64,000 nt of DNA. Source: Adenophora triphylla var. japonica (taxonomy: Eukaryota; Streptophyta; Magnoliopsida; Asterales; Campanulaceae). Below the pieces are notes generated by a model that saw nothing but the letters and a program-made list of their open reading frames with translations, ran no database searches and had not been told where the DNA came from. Location: positions 1 through 64,000 of the forward strand of contig JAFEMH010002327.1 in assembly GCA_022495995.1 (NCBI GenBank). Direction: 5' to 3'. Below are positions 1 through 10,857 of this stretch, in pieces. The position numbers were made by a program, and so were the translations under genes. Within the stretch, counting starts at the first letter, position 1; each line of letters opens with the position of its first letter.

Positions 1-22
1 TTTCAAATTCACCTAAAGTGTC

Positions 23-72
23 GAACTACGGTGACCGAGCCCCTTAGTCCAATTGTAAAAGGGGAACGTAGG
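23..72 (+). other. Conserved stem-loop cassette (GAACTACG...CGTAGG), element A
   Basis: CTACG (26-30) can pair with CGTAG (67-71), and inside it CCCCTT pairs with AAGGGG. Element B has the same nested pairing at 17983-18034 with a different loop, and shorter forms recur near both 3' ends. It lies directly downstream of pol. Its function is unknown; an RNA structure is my inference. Confidence 0.5.
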
Positions 73-323
73 GCACCATCATTGGTTCGGTCTAAAAACA
101 AAAAAAAATACAATAAGCATCAATTGCTTGTGTTTCGAAAACTCTTTTCATTTAACCTACAAATTCATAACTAAAACATTCTTCGATGAGTTCAAGCACG
201 GCCAACTTCGACTCGCTACACGCTAGCAAAACTACAATAAAACATTAATCAATTAATGTGTTCGCAATGACAATGGGTGGATACTGACAAAGAAGGTCAA
301 CCTAGTTTCCCGTACTAGGTCCT

Positions 324-1777
324 TCATCCTTCTTCCCTTCCCTTTTCCCGCGAGTGTTCTTCACCTTCGCAGAAATATTCCGTAGGCCTTCTACCCGGCT
401 CGTGGACTCTTCCCGACGCTCCGTCAAGCCTCGTGGCTGTCAACGCAGCGCCTTTCTCTAGCTCGTCTCGAGCCGCCTCGCTTCGAGCCATCATCATAGT
501 GCTTTGATTGGCCTCCCGACGCACTTGCCACATAATCGCCACGGCATCGCGCACGATTCCTGTGGTTAGCCCTCGCTCCGTCCTCCTCAAGGCTTGAGCC
601 GTCTGTGTGATCGCACTCCAACACCACTCCGTCTCCACAAGATAGCCATCTCGTGTCTCCCCCATACACTCTTCGTACTGGGCTCGTATATCAAGCCGAT
701 GTAACGCTCCTCTCTCCGGCTGAAAGAGAACCCCGGGCAGAAAGGACGTGTATTGCCACCACCGGTGATCAAGCAATAGCGTCGAAGGATCTTCCATCCG
801 CAAAGATCCCACCTCAAAGGTAGCGGCATAACTCGTATCGCTGCTGGCATCCGCTCCACTCGCACCGCCGCGCAACCAATGATGGAATATAGAAAGACGT
901 CTCGAGACACCCCCGACACTCGACAATCAATGCACCCTCCCCGAGCGGTCCTACAAGTCTCAGAATCTCCAATGGGGAACCCACCATCGCAAGTGATGCG
1001 TGCTAAGTCTCGGCCATCCAGTAGCTCCACACTCGATTGCTCCCTATCACTGTGAGGACGCCGCGAGAAAGACCAAGCATCACAAGACATTGGGCACCTC
1101 GTGCATCATTCGCAGCCTCTCCTCAACCACATGGTCGCATAGTGACTCCCTCCCCACATGTATCGGCTACGGCCGCCATCCGGCCTATGCGCCTGTGAAC
1201 GTCTCGCCCAAGACCAATGGCACGATGTTCCCCACTCCCGATCATCGCCACCAGTCCAAGACATCGCGATGGCACACACCTGCAGACGCGAATGTGAATA
1301 GAGTAGCAATCGCGCACAGAGCAAACGCTGCCCCACGCAAAGACGCTCCTCGCCCAGCAAATCTTTCGGGCAGCCCCGAAATGTCAACGTAATCGGTATC
1401 CTCAGACAAGATCCCGTATGCTTCTCCACCGAGATACCCAACAAAGACACTAAGCTTCTCAACAAGGGCCATGCCACCAAAGATACGGAAGAACTAGCTG
1501 CCGTCCTCAGTCCTCCTGCACGGCCCTGAAATCTTCAAACGTAGGAGTGATTTCGTTGTACGAAAAGTCGTACACATTCCTCCGTACGTCCTGTAACCGA
1601 GACGCGGCTCAAAAGATCCCAATCCGGCATGAGCTCCTTCAAAGCCCAAACAGATTTAATCCCGTAACAGCCTTCGAAAAACCTTTGTTCTCGCCTCGTG
1701 TGGTTCCGTACCCACGATCGAAAGTTGTCCAAATATCGCTCTTGCATCCGAGACGATAACTTGGGAAAGGGAGCCAT
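324..1777 (-). pseudogene. Antisense DUF7745-like gene remnant of element A
   Basis: Minus-strand reading frames in order (1777 to 1535, 1472 to 1242, 926 to 324) make up one broken gene. The chosen start is the ATG at 1777, giving MAPFPKL. The family-like core IKSVWALKELMPDWDLL sits about 45 residues in. The middle piece has GRGASLRG followed by a hydrophobic stretch, and the last piece is charged and coiled-coil-like. Element B carries the same gene (18380-19920) with a core reading IKSLWHLRDLPPDWDLL. Proteins of this sort are annotated in plants as DUF7745, a transposon-borne relative of plant mobile domain proteins. Several frameshifts make it a pseudogene. The family name comes from pattern memory, not from a search. 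Confidence 0.6.
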
Positions 1778-2299
1778 GTCGAAGGTGAAGAAAACCTTAA
1801 GAAAGGGAAAAGAACTCAGCCGATGAACAAAGCAATGCGCAGCTTTTCTCACCAATTGCAAAGCCGAAACTCCGCAATTTAAAGAATCTGAAATTCATTT
1901 CTAGTCCGGCCAGACTCCTCCGCAGCTTGACTTGGTCAACTCTCGCAGCCTACCGCCTTAAAATTGGAAACATTTCCAAACCATGCCGTTCACTCCTATG
2001 AAATCTCGCGTGCTCGCCCTCGATTTCATTCAACCAATGTCAATATCCCTTCCGCCCGGCTCGTGCAACAAGGCAAATAATTAAAAATTAGTGCATACAT
2101 GCTTAATTTTTGACCCGTTCAATTTTTAATGCATTTCTCCTTTTTATTTATTTTTGATTAACCTATTTGCTTATTTGCCGAAAATAATCAAGGTGATCAC
2201 AGAATAAATATGCGATGTGTTCCCGCCTCCACCGGCGCCTTTTTGCAAATACATTTCAAATCAAAATTTGTTCCCGACAAATACATGCATTTTGTCTAA
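1778..2299. other. Spacer between the two antisense genes of element A, with palindromic promoter box
   Basis: No convincing gene. The stretch lies upstream of the antisense DUF7745-like gene. At 1903-1917 it has AGTCCGGCCAGACTC, almost the same palindrome as in the A LTR at 7513-7526 and 26193-26207. An AT-rich block at about 2080-2200 follows. The stretch probably holds the antisense promoter. Confidence 0.45.
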
Positions 2300-4958
2300 A
2301 CAAAGCAAGAAGAAAGAAAGCAGTAGAAAAGGGGACTACTCGAGTCCCGCTCGTCATCCGTACACTCGACGTACCGCTCCGCCGCCGCCGGATCCGTCGC
2401 AAACAGAACTCGCCAAACTCCTCCAGCCGGGAATAGGCAAAGTGGCCTCCTCGAGTACGCGAACTCGAGGACTCCTCTCGCGCCCCGAGTGCGTAAGAAG
2501 GAGCTCCAAATCCACTGTTCCGCCCGCGAACCGGCCGAACCCCCCGCTGTAAAGTCCTCCCACCGCCGTGGAGCAAGCGACCTCTCGGCCTAGACGGCCC
2601 CCGATCACGGACGTCCACGCTCCTCCGGAACCGCACCGCATGAACTCCACGAGCCTCCCCGGCGTAGGGCGGACCACCCGTCCACCACCTCTCACGGCCT
2701 CATCAGACGTGTGCCAGATACCTCGCGAACCAGAAAATCATCGTAAAGCGAATGTGTAAAGTACAGATGCATCATGTGCGTAATGCTACTATCAAATGCA
2801 GTAAAATCGAAAAAAAGATGCTCACCGAAGCATTGGGGTCCGCCCCGTATCGTGGTCTCGGCTCACCGGAGCTGATCACAAGTCGCCTTACGCGAACCGT
2901 CCAGCCCCTCGTACGCTAGCCTAGCTCGCGGGACAGGAAAATGTCGAGGACCTCCAGTGGACCTCGCTCTCCCTATGCCGCACCCGCGGCTCCTCGCCTC
3001 ATCCTCAAGAAAACATCATAGGCGGCCCCCGCTATGATGTACTCTGTAGTACACACCCCGTAGGTACCCCTCCACTCGTCAATCGGCATCTCCCTGGGAT
3101 GCCGCATGTACAAAGGAGGATCCACCGGCACCAAATGGAAGAGACCCGCCTATGCCGACGAGTCATCCTCTCCCCCAAATACATGGCGTCGCAAAGAAGT
3201 CCCACCAGGAGCTTCCGCCGCCGTGTAGTCTCGCTGGCACCCGCACCGCGACATGATCGAACCTACTCCACCAGGTCACTGGATCCTCTCGCAGAACTCC
3301 GTGTTCGCCGCAGTAGATATCTCCTCGTATGACACTCGAGTGCCAACTTCGAAGAGACCGCCCTTCTTCGCTCTTTCTTCTCGCCAAAACCAAAGATGGC
3401 AGTGGAACAGGACGGTACGGCTCCTTGATGTCCCAAGCTCGCGGACCGAACACCTCGTAGCACTGCACCCGCCAAGAGAATGGAAAGTTATGTCGCCTAC
3501 AAAGCAGATACATACGAGTACATAAAAGAGGCAAGGAAGAGAAAAAGTACGTGAACTTACATCCAAGACAGCGTGAAGCGCCTAAATGAGTGCTCCTCTC
3601 CCCGCGAGAACCTCCGTCCAAAGAATGGTAGAGCTCTGGCCACCCAAACCTCTCCCCCACGCAAACCCCTCACGCGCATCCAAGTCTACCAACACCCGAG
3701 CAGCAGGGAAGTGACAAGACGTGTCGAAAGTCGGGAATAAAGGTCGCCGACAAATAAGAAACCAAAGGAACCTCGAGCCCGTACGCTCCGCGGTCATCCT
3801 CAAGGACCCATCCAGTAATCGGGCGACACCCGCCCTCAAGTGATGCTCCATCGGCTCGCATACTGGGAATGCCTAAGCCCCCGGCATCGGTAATATCGAA
3901 ACCCAGCAGCCCAGACAACCTGCTCCGGGTGTAACCATCAACCCACACCCGCGCGTTGCCATAAGCCTGGCAACCCAGCCGATAGCGGCAAAATCCATGG
4001 GAGTCACCGTCGCCTCCCCATCCGAAATGGAAAGTGTGGGTCGTATTCACCACCAGTACTGCTCGCCGCGACATACATGGACTCGCTCTCGCGTATCACT
4101 GCTGCAGCCTGTACAAGATCGATAAACCCAACCTAACCCGGAAGTCAATCACCACTGCCGCGACTCCTCTTCTCCCTCTCGAGCCACGTCCGGATAATGC
4201 CCCCACAATGCCCGCACCGCCTCAAAGGCACTCCCGACTCTTCTCGGTTATGAGTATCAACCGTCCCCGTCCCCGCAGACAAACAAGACAAGCAACGTCA
4301 ACATAAATGCACCAACGCATGTCAAAAGGGATGCAATGCAGATACGGTTCTCATTCATTTCCTACGTATATTCAAATCATTTCGAAAAACTCCGTCGAAT
4401 CCGGAACTTTCAAAACATTTCGAAAACTCCGTCGAACCCGGAACTTTCAAAAACTTGTCGAAAACTCCGTCGAATCCGGAACTTTCAAAATCTTTCGAAA
4501 ACTCCGTCGAATCCGGAACTTTCAAATTCTTTCGAATTTTTCGAAAATTTCGCTCCGTCCCGAATTAAAGCTACTTTAATTTTGGAAAATGCATTTAGAC
4601 ATGGAATTTTGCAACCAAAATTTTTATGTCATCCACCCATAGTGTCAATTGAACTACATCCTAGTCAATTTCGACAAAGGCTCATAGCAAAGTCAAAAGC
4701 CCCAATTCGGGCACCAAAATCCCTAAGTTCATTCCTAACAAATTTCTAACATTTAAAGAATGCACATTCTTAAAATTAATGGAATTTGTAGGAAACTTAC
4801 TTGTCTTTCGATCCCATCCTCGAGTTGTGGCTATCCCTCGCCGGATAAAACTCCGCCGGATTCAATGGAAGAGTAGTGGTTCGAATGGTCCGAACCAATC
4901 GAGTTCTTTCGTCATCGGTCCTTCCGTGGCGAGCCATTGGTCCTCCTTCACCCTCCAT
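2300..4958 (-). pseudogene. Antisense plant mobile domain (PMD) gene remnant of element A
   Basis: Exon 1 reads from the ATG at 4958 to 4801 and contains RTRLVRT and NPAEFYPARDSHN. It ends at a GT donor at 4800-4799 and matches exon 1 of the PMD gene in element B (KELVRT, PSELYPGRREHK). Further exons at about 4150-3540 contain TTHTFHFGWG and, after a frameshift, EATVTPMDFAAI, which is the PMD signature (VTPxDFxAITGL in intact copies). WPELYHSLD follows. Frameshifts break it repeatedly. PMD proteins include the Arabidopsis silencing factors MAIN and MAIL1, and PMD genes are also transposon cargo. The 3' limit near 2300 is approximate. Confidence 0.65.
4383..4535. repeat. 37-bp tandem repeat, 4 copies
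   Basis: The unit ACTCCGTCGAATCCGGAACT plus TTCAAAATCTTTCGAA recurs with starts at 4389, 4426, 4464 and 4501. It lies in the presumed first intron of the antisense PMD gene of element A. Copies differ by one to three bases, so this is a recent local amplification. Confidence 0.9.
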
Positions 4959-5424
4959 AGCAAATTTCCTTCACAAATACGAGCAAACCTTGCAATTTGG
5001 GTTGGAATTTTTTCTCTCTCTTTCTCTCTTCTCTCGCCGGCAACAATGGAAGAAAATGACCCTTCCCTTCCTCGGCCTACGGCGCTGATAATAACTCGGT
5101 CAAATGAAGAAAAGTCCCACTAACTTCTTACCGCACCAGAAAAGATTCCTTCCATTTTGGTCCTCAACTTTTGGCAATTCCAATTTTACCACTTTTGGCC
5201 CCCAAAAGTGTAAAATTTCCCCGCTTAGACATTTCTAACTAACCCCATCCCCCGAGGATAAATCAAAGTTAGTTTTCACTAACGCCGTCTCCCGACGTTA
5301 AATTCACTCCAGCTTGACATTTTGACATTCCAACGCCGTTCCAACGCAATTCTCCGACATTCCTAGTTACTCACTAACGCCGTCTCCTGACGTTAAAATT
5401 TAATAATGGTCTTCACCATTAAAT
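4959..5424. other. Region upstream of the antisense PMD gene of A
   Basis: No gene. A CT-rich leader-like stretch at about 5010-5040 is followed by three loose copies of AACGCCGTCTCCCGACGTTAA (about 5280-5400). In antisense orientation this is where the PMD promoter and leader would lie. Confidence 0.4.
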
Positions 5425-6345
5425 TCTCAATCGCGACCTTTCACGGTCCGATTCCAAGTCTCAATCTCGACCTTTCACGGTCCGATTCCAATCCTCAACC
5501 GCGACCTTTCACGGTCCGATTCCAATTCTCAATAGCGACCTTTCACGGTCCGATTCCAACTCTCAATCGCGACCTTTCACGGTCCGATTTCAATTCTCAA
5601 TCGCGACCTTTCACGGTCCGATTCCAATTCTCAATAGCGACCTTTCACGGTCCGATTCCAACTCTCAATCGCGACCTTTCACGGTCCGATTTCAATTCTC
5701 AATCGCGACCTTTCACGGTCCGATTCCAATCCTCAATCACGACCTTTCACGGTCCGATTCCAACTCTCAATCGCGACCTTTCACGGCCCGATATTCCAAT
5801 CCTAATCGCGACCTTTCACGGTCCCGATCAATCCCTAATCGCGACCTTTCACGGTCCGATTCAATCCTTAATCGCGACCTTTCACGGCCCGATTCAAATC
5901 CTCAATCGCGACCTTCACGGTCCGATTCAACCCATCGCGACCTTCACGGTCCGATTTCAATTCTCACCGCGACCTTTCACGGTCCGATCTCAATCCTTAA
6001 TCGCGACCTTTCACGGTCCGATCTCAATCCTTAATCGCGACCTTTCACGGTCCGATTCAAATCTCTCACCGCGACCTTTCACGGTCCGAACGCATTCCAA
6101 TCCTCAATCGCGACCTTTCACGGCCCCGATTCCACCCTAATCGCGACCTTCACGGTCCGATTCAATCCTCAATCGCGACCTTTCACGGTCCGGATTTCAA
6201 TTCTCAATCGCGACTTTTCACGGTCCGATTTCACTCTCAATCGCGACCTTCACTCTGGCCCGATTCACCATCTCAATCGCGACCTTTCACGGTCCGATTC
6301 AATCTCCCATCTCGACCTTTCATGGTCCCATCTCAAACAAATGGG
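5425..6345. repeat. 34-bp tandem array of element A, about 27 copies
   Basis: The core GCGACCTTTCACGGTCCGAT repeats every 34 bp (for example 5535, 5569, 5603), with small indels towards the right end. GACC and GGTC in each unit can pair around a 6-nt loop. The array lies between the antisense PMD gene and the 3' LTR, the same slot as the 50-bp array of element B. An open frame of 244 codons across it is an artefact of the repeat. Tat elements are known to carry such arrays and can seed satellite DNA. Confidence 0.95.
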
Positions 6346-6399
6346 CCAATCCCGACCTTCGCGGTCCGACCTCCACTCTCCTATCGAGACCTTCGCAAT

Positions 6400-6790
6400 T
6401 GCTCACCTCACCGGCAACAAAGAATAAGCTCCGAACCCCAAGGCACGAACGCCCTTGCAACAATCCTCTCTCGGCCATCCTCGTAAGCCCGAACACCTTT
6501 TTCACTTCAAAGAAGTGAACATTCATCTCCGCGCCGTACCAAGCCCGATCGTTCCACCTCACCGCAACAAAGAATAAGTTCGAACCCCAAGGCACGAACG
6601 CTTGCAACAATCCTCTTCGGCCATCCTCGTAAGCTCCGAACACCTTTTTCACTCTCAACAAGTGAACATTCATCTCCCCGCCGCTGGGCCAGAAGCTCCG
6701 ATTGCTCATCTCCAGGATAAAACCGGGCAACAATGCATAAGCCCATCACCCAAGGCACGAACGCCTCGTTAGCATCGCAACCCGGTTTGA
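6400..6790. repeat. About 150-bp direct repeats, 3 copies (last diverged)
   Basis: CAACAAAGAATAAG followed by CCCAAGGCACGAACG recurs with copies ending their CAACAA at 6420, 6570 and 6733. Further matches (CGGCCATCCTCGTAAGC, AACACCTTTTTCACT) support a unit of about 150 bp. It follows the 34-bp array. Open frames across it are repeat artefacts. Confidence 0.8.
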
Positions 6791-6953
6791 GGCGCCACAC
6801 GCCCTCGAAGGTTTCGAAGTCCTGTGTTCAGACACGCTCCCAACAGTCTCCATTCAGGTACAGTGTACCTCGCAAATGGTCTCATCCAGTTTAGACGCTC
6901 CTAAGAGCCGCCTGCCAGGTCAAGGTCCCTATGCGCGGCCCTCGCCCCTTTTC

Positions 6954-6989
6954 GAACTACGACGCTTGATTCCCGCTCGGATACGTAGG
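6954..6989 (+). other. GAACTACG...CGGATACGTAGG motif before the 3' LTR of A
   Basis: CTACG and CGTAG flank a loop of about 20 nt. Related copies lie at 24095-24132 and 24361-24398 in element B. The motif lies about 130 bp before the LTR. Function unknown. Confidence 0.5.
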
Positions 6990-7119
6990 AATCCTTTTCG
7001 CTAAGGGTCCCACCACTCGACCGCCTAGTGTCTCCTTCAAAGTAAGGCATCCCGATTTGGATTCTTATCTTTTTCAACGACCCCACCTCCTTCGGGAGGA
7101 GACGTCGCCGAGGGCTAAC

Positions 7120-7552
7120 TGTAGAAGTACCCAAATCCGGATCGCCCAAACTGGGCCGAAAGTTAACCGAAATCCGTTAACCGGCCCGCTTCCAGTTAAC
7201 CGAACTCGTTAAACTCCCCTTGCCGTGTTAACGAGACGCCCCGGGATCGCCTCTGCATATCCCCGACGCCGAACCGTACTTAACACGTGTCATCTCACGT
7301 AAAGTATGGATTTCCCCGAAAACGCATTTTCCGACACTTTCCGGGGCGCTGACATTTCCCTGATCGTTATTTTAAAAACTACAAAACCGGACCGGGGACA
7401 AAATTCCACATGGTCAGGACTCATTGGGCACGTGCAGCATGCACCACTCCTCTAGTCACCCTTCAATCAAATTCAAAGGGAAAAGACCAAAATACTCCCT
7501 GATGGTGTGCCAAGTCCGGCCGACTCACTGTGCACATTTTCGAAATTGCCAG
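7120..7552 (+). mobile_element. Element A 3' LTR, first part
   Basis: It begins TGTAGAAGTACCC after the purine-rich GCCGAGGGC, in line with the LTR start of B. It is cut at 7552 by element B and continues at 26139. CCAG at 7549-7552 is repeated at 26139-26142 and is the likely target duplication of B. AGTCCGGCCGACTC at 7513-7526 is one of the palindromic promoter boxes of A. The GTTAACCG repeats at 7155-7215 have no known role. Confidence 0.7.
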
Positions 7553-9161
7553 TTCAGAAGTACCCAAATCTGCTCATGCCTTCCTGCTAAATTTCCCGCA
7601 ACTTCTGTAAGCTTTTCCCGGTAATTCCCTGACCTTCCTTCAAATGTTCCTAAACATTCCGAACCGTTTTTAATTAAATAAAGGTCAGAGGGAATCCTTC
7701 CTAATTAAGAAAACACGTTTTTTAATTAGGAGGAAGGTTCTAGAATGATGCCACCTTGCATGGTTCTAGAATGCCGAGTCATCATGGATAAGCCCGCACG
7801 GCCTCATTTGCAAAGGGCCTGCAGCCGCACGGCTCCATTAGCCTTATCCAGATCGCCTATAAATAGAGCCTCCTCTACCCATTTCAACACACACAAGACA
7901 ACAAAAACACACACACTCCATAGCTAATATAATCAAGACGTGAAGAACACCCAAAGGCTCAAGAAGGTGAAGAAGAAGCTCAAGAAGCCATCTCCTCCTC
8001 CTTGAAGACCCAAGAAGAACCTCTCCTCCTAGCTCCGTCCGAAGAAGCGAAGGAAACGATTGGTAACCTCGCACGCCCTAACCTTGCATTTTAATTGATA
8101 TACTTGCTCATTGCATTCATATATCTTGCTTGGGACTTGGCATTTATTCATAAAGATCATATCTTTATCACCCCCTTCCCTTTCGCATGCATTAAGACCT
8201 CATTTGTCATAAAAATGTAGTCTTTTTCATAAAGGTGCATCCTTTGCACCTAAAATCCCTAGTTTCCAATAAAAATGTTATCTTTATGCATCATTTGCAT
8301 ATAAAGATCAAATCTTTTTCAATAAAAATGCATCCTTTCGCATTCAAAACCCCTTTTCTAATGCATCATTTGCATAAAAATCAAATCTTTATGCATCATT
8401 TGCATAAAGATCATTTCTTTAAATCAAAAAGCATCATTTGCTAAAACCTAAAAATGTCATCTTTTCATTAAAGATTCATTTTTCATCATGCATTTCCCTT
8501 TCCCCAACCTTGGAACGGACCGGTGTAAAAGTTCTCATCTTTGCATCGTTCCTTCCATTAAAGGTTCATGATTTCTTTAGGAAAAGGATAACCTTGAACC
8601 CTATATCTCCGATTATCGCTTAAGAATGAGTATGAAGCCTCTATACGAGCTCGACCGTCTTAAAGCGTAGGATTGATGGGCTAAGGACATTCCTTCCTAA
8701 AGAACCTCATCTTTGACCCAAAAGAGAGTCATTCTCTCGATCACGCAAGTCCCGAGGGTCCCGAGGTTTAAAATGCGATGATCATAAGTCATAAGATGAG
8801 GACGGGATCATAATCCCAAATACATAAATTCCAAGGAATCCCGAGCGACAACCAACAAATGGTTTGTACGTCCGAAGACAACTTGGGACATTCCCCCTTA
8901 TTTTCAAACACATGCACACAAAGAAAGCACGCAAGCAAACACGATTAATGAAATCTAGGGAGACTTGCTCCGGCAAGGCACTTTGGGTGAACGCCAAACG
9001 TTCTTCCCAAGGGGTAACTTAACCTCCGAACCCATAAAACCTTTTTTCAAAGTTTTGAGGTAATCAAAATGGCGTGGCGACTCCGTTTTTCAAATAACTC
9101 CTGATGTCTTCAAACTCGCGTGAATTCCAATAAACAAAAATTTTGGGGCACCACATTCACA
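7553..9161 (+). repeat. 5' LTR of element B (1609 bp)
   Basis: It aligns end to end with 24523-26138. It starts TTCAGAAGTACCC and ends CATTCACA, so the 5' end is TT rather than the usual TG. A TATA box is at 7858-7865. The R-U5 part (about 8090-8480) is rich in short inverted words such as AAAGATCAT and ATCTTTATG. Near its end (9071-9085) is GGCGTGGCGACTCCG, which resembles the PBS. Confidence 0.9.
7790..7865 (+). promoter_or_regulatory. LTR promoter of B: paired palindromic boxes and TATA
   Basis: AGCCCGCACGGCCTCATT (7790 on) and AGCCGCACGGCTCCATT (7823-7839) lie 33 bp apart. TATAAATA follows at 7858-7865, 23 nt after the second palindrome. The 3' LTR repeats the layout (AGCCGCACGGCT 24791-24802, TATA 24826-24833). 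The same paired module lies upstream of both antisense genes of this element. Confidence 0.75.
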
Positions 9162-9164
9162 GCT

Positions 9165-9180
9165 TGGCGACTCCGCTGGG
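9165..9180 (+). promoter_or_regulatory. Primer binding site of element B
   Basis: TGGCGACTCCGCTGGG starts 3 nt after the LTR end. It begins with TGG, as needed to pair with a tRNA CCA end. Ogre/Tat elements are reported to use tRNA-Arg; I did not verify the tRNA here. Element D has the close variant TGGCGACTCCGTTGGGGA. Confidence 0.85.
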
Positions 9181-10857
9181 AAACCCAAAGGAGAAAAGCT
9201 TTATTTTCAAAACAAAAGTCGATACTTGGTATATAGGTGGACCCCACTTACCCTTCCCCGTATCGCTCCCTAACCCGGCTTGGGATAACAAGGTGGTTTA
9301 ACAATCCCACGTACTCAAGATCCCCTTTTCGACAGAAAATATAATTTTGAAAAAAATAGAAAAAAGCTTTTCCCTTTGAGCGGGTGAGACTCCCATCGCC
9401 GATTTCATTAATCGTGCTTGCTTTCTTTGACCATGCATTGCATCATTTGCATCTTGGAATCAGTGCATACTTTGAAACGGGAAACAACCCGAAAAATAGC
9501 AAAAGGAGTGGAACCTCGGAAAATTGATCCATGCAGCCAGACGGCTAATCCTCATAGGATTCTCGACCATACGACCTCGTGGCAATTCCACCAGGAAGAA
9601 TCATGGTTAATCTGGGCAGTCCTAGCAGCCTTGGGGCTATTCACCCACGACCGACTGGGGCTCCTTAAAATTTACGTGCTTATGTGTTGCATTCTTCCCC
9701 GTCCCGAAAATCATTCCTTTAAAACACATTTATGAAAATCTCGTTTTAACTCAAAAAGGAACATTTTTAGAGACCGCACACTACGCGCACCCGATATATC
9801 CCGTACACTTTTGCACGCACGTCCTCAAACCCGAGGGTGGTTCCAACATAGCCACTGACAGCTTTACGATGCTCCCGGCGCGCACGGAATCATCCCAACC
9901 TCCCCATGGCAAACAAAGGTCGACCAATGCACAAACCGTGTCACACGTTTCAAAAATCCGTGACTTTTGGTTGGTTTTTGGTCTAGTCCGTGTCATATAG
10001 CCCAGCTTGCATACCCACGTAAAGGTCAAGCCTTAGCTCATAATCTAAACCAAGATTTTCGCTCAAGCGAAATTCCCGCCGAAATTCCGACAAGGAAAAA
10101 TCGGTGGGATCTTGACTCGACATTGACTATTGACCTTGACCCGCACGGAATGCGTAAGAGTCAAGACCAAGTCTTTGCCAAAATCAAAAGATCTTTCGCT
10201 CAAGCGAAGCTCCGCCAAAATTCCGACAAGGAAAAATTGGCAAGATCTTGACCGGCATTGACTTCGATTCCGACTCACGCACCGCGTATGCAACGAAGTT
10301 CAATGTGACACTGTGTCATCCGGCTTTGCCGCCCGACCCATGCCTATTATATTCTCTGACATTACCGAAAGTCAAAAACCGTCATTCGCTCAAGCGAAAC
10401 TCTGTCAAAGATCCGTCGAGGCAGCAGAGACGAGACTTTCCCCGTATTGCCTTGACTATAATCCGCATCGCTCGTGCGTTGAAAGGTCCTATGACCCGCT
10501 AGACCCGATAGGAGCGTTCTTACTCTCGGTCGGTGGGATCCGCGTGCCCTATGTGACCCTCGCCCGGGCCGTCCACCCCGGGAGGTCGAAATACGGGTGG
10601 AATACGAGGGGCTTATAGACGTAGTGACGGAACTCCACCGATCCAGATCTAGAGTAGTTGTGAAAAAAGAAGGGCGTAACCCCTTTTCCAACCAAATAGA
10701 TATTAATAAAAGACATCTGCTTTAAGTAAACTTGAAGATTCTAATTTGCATATTGCCTCGAGCCTTCAAATTTCAAACACCTACCCCGAGTCTAAACCTT
10801 TCCTATCCCTTTCCCGCAGCCGAGAAAGAAGCTGGGTGAGAACACCGGGTCGCCGAC
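9181..10857 (+). other. Long untranslated leader of element B
   Basis: No gene. TTCGCTCAAGCGAA, an inverted repeat with a 2-nt spacer, occurs at 10058-10071, 10195-10208 and 10385-10398. Each is followed by a related stretch, so about 137-190 bp has been duplicated. The first part (9215-9320) matches, in reverse, the leader of element D at 29820-29905. Confidence 0.6.

Noticed and set aside
2217..2759. Plus-strand Pro/Arg-rich frames
   Set aside because: Antisense shadows of the basic C-terminal part of the PMD gene of element A.
5406..6140. 244-codon open frame with FHGPI/SRSD repeats
   Set aside because: It is produced by the 34-bp array read in three phases; no domain and no start context.
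8235..8623. Small frames rich in His and Lys in the B LTR
   Set aside because: They arise from repeated GCATCATTTGCATAAA words in the LTR, repeated in the 3' LTR without conserved frame.
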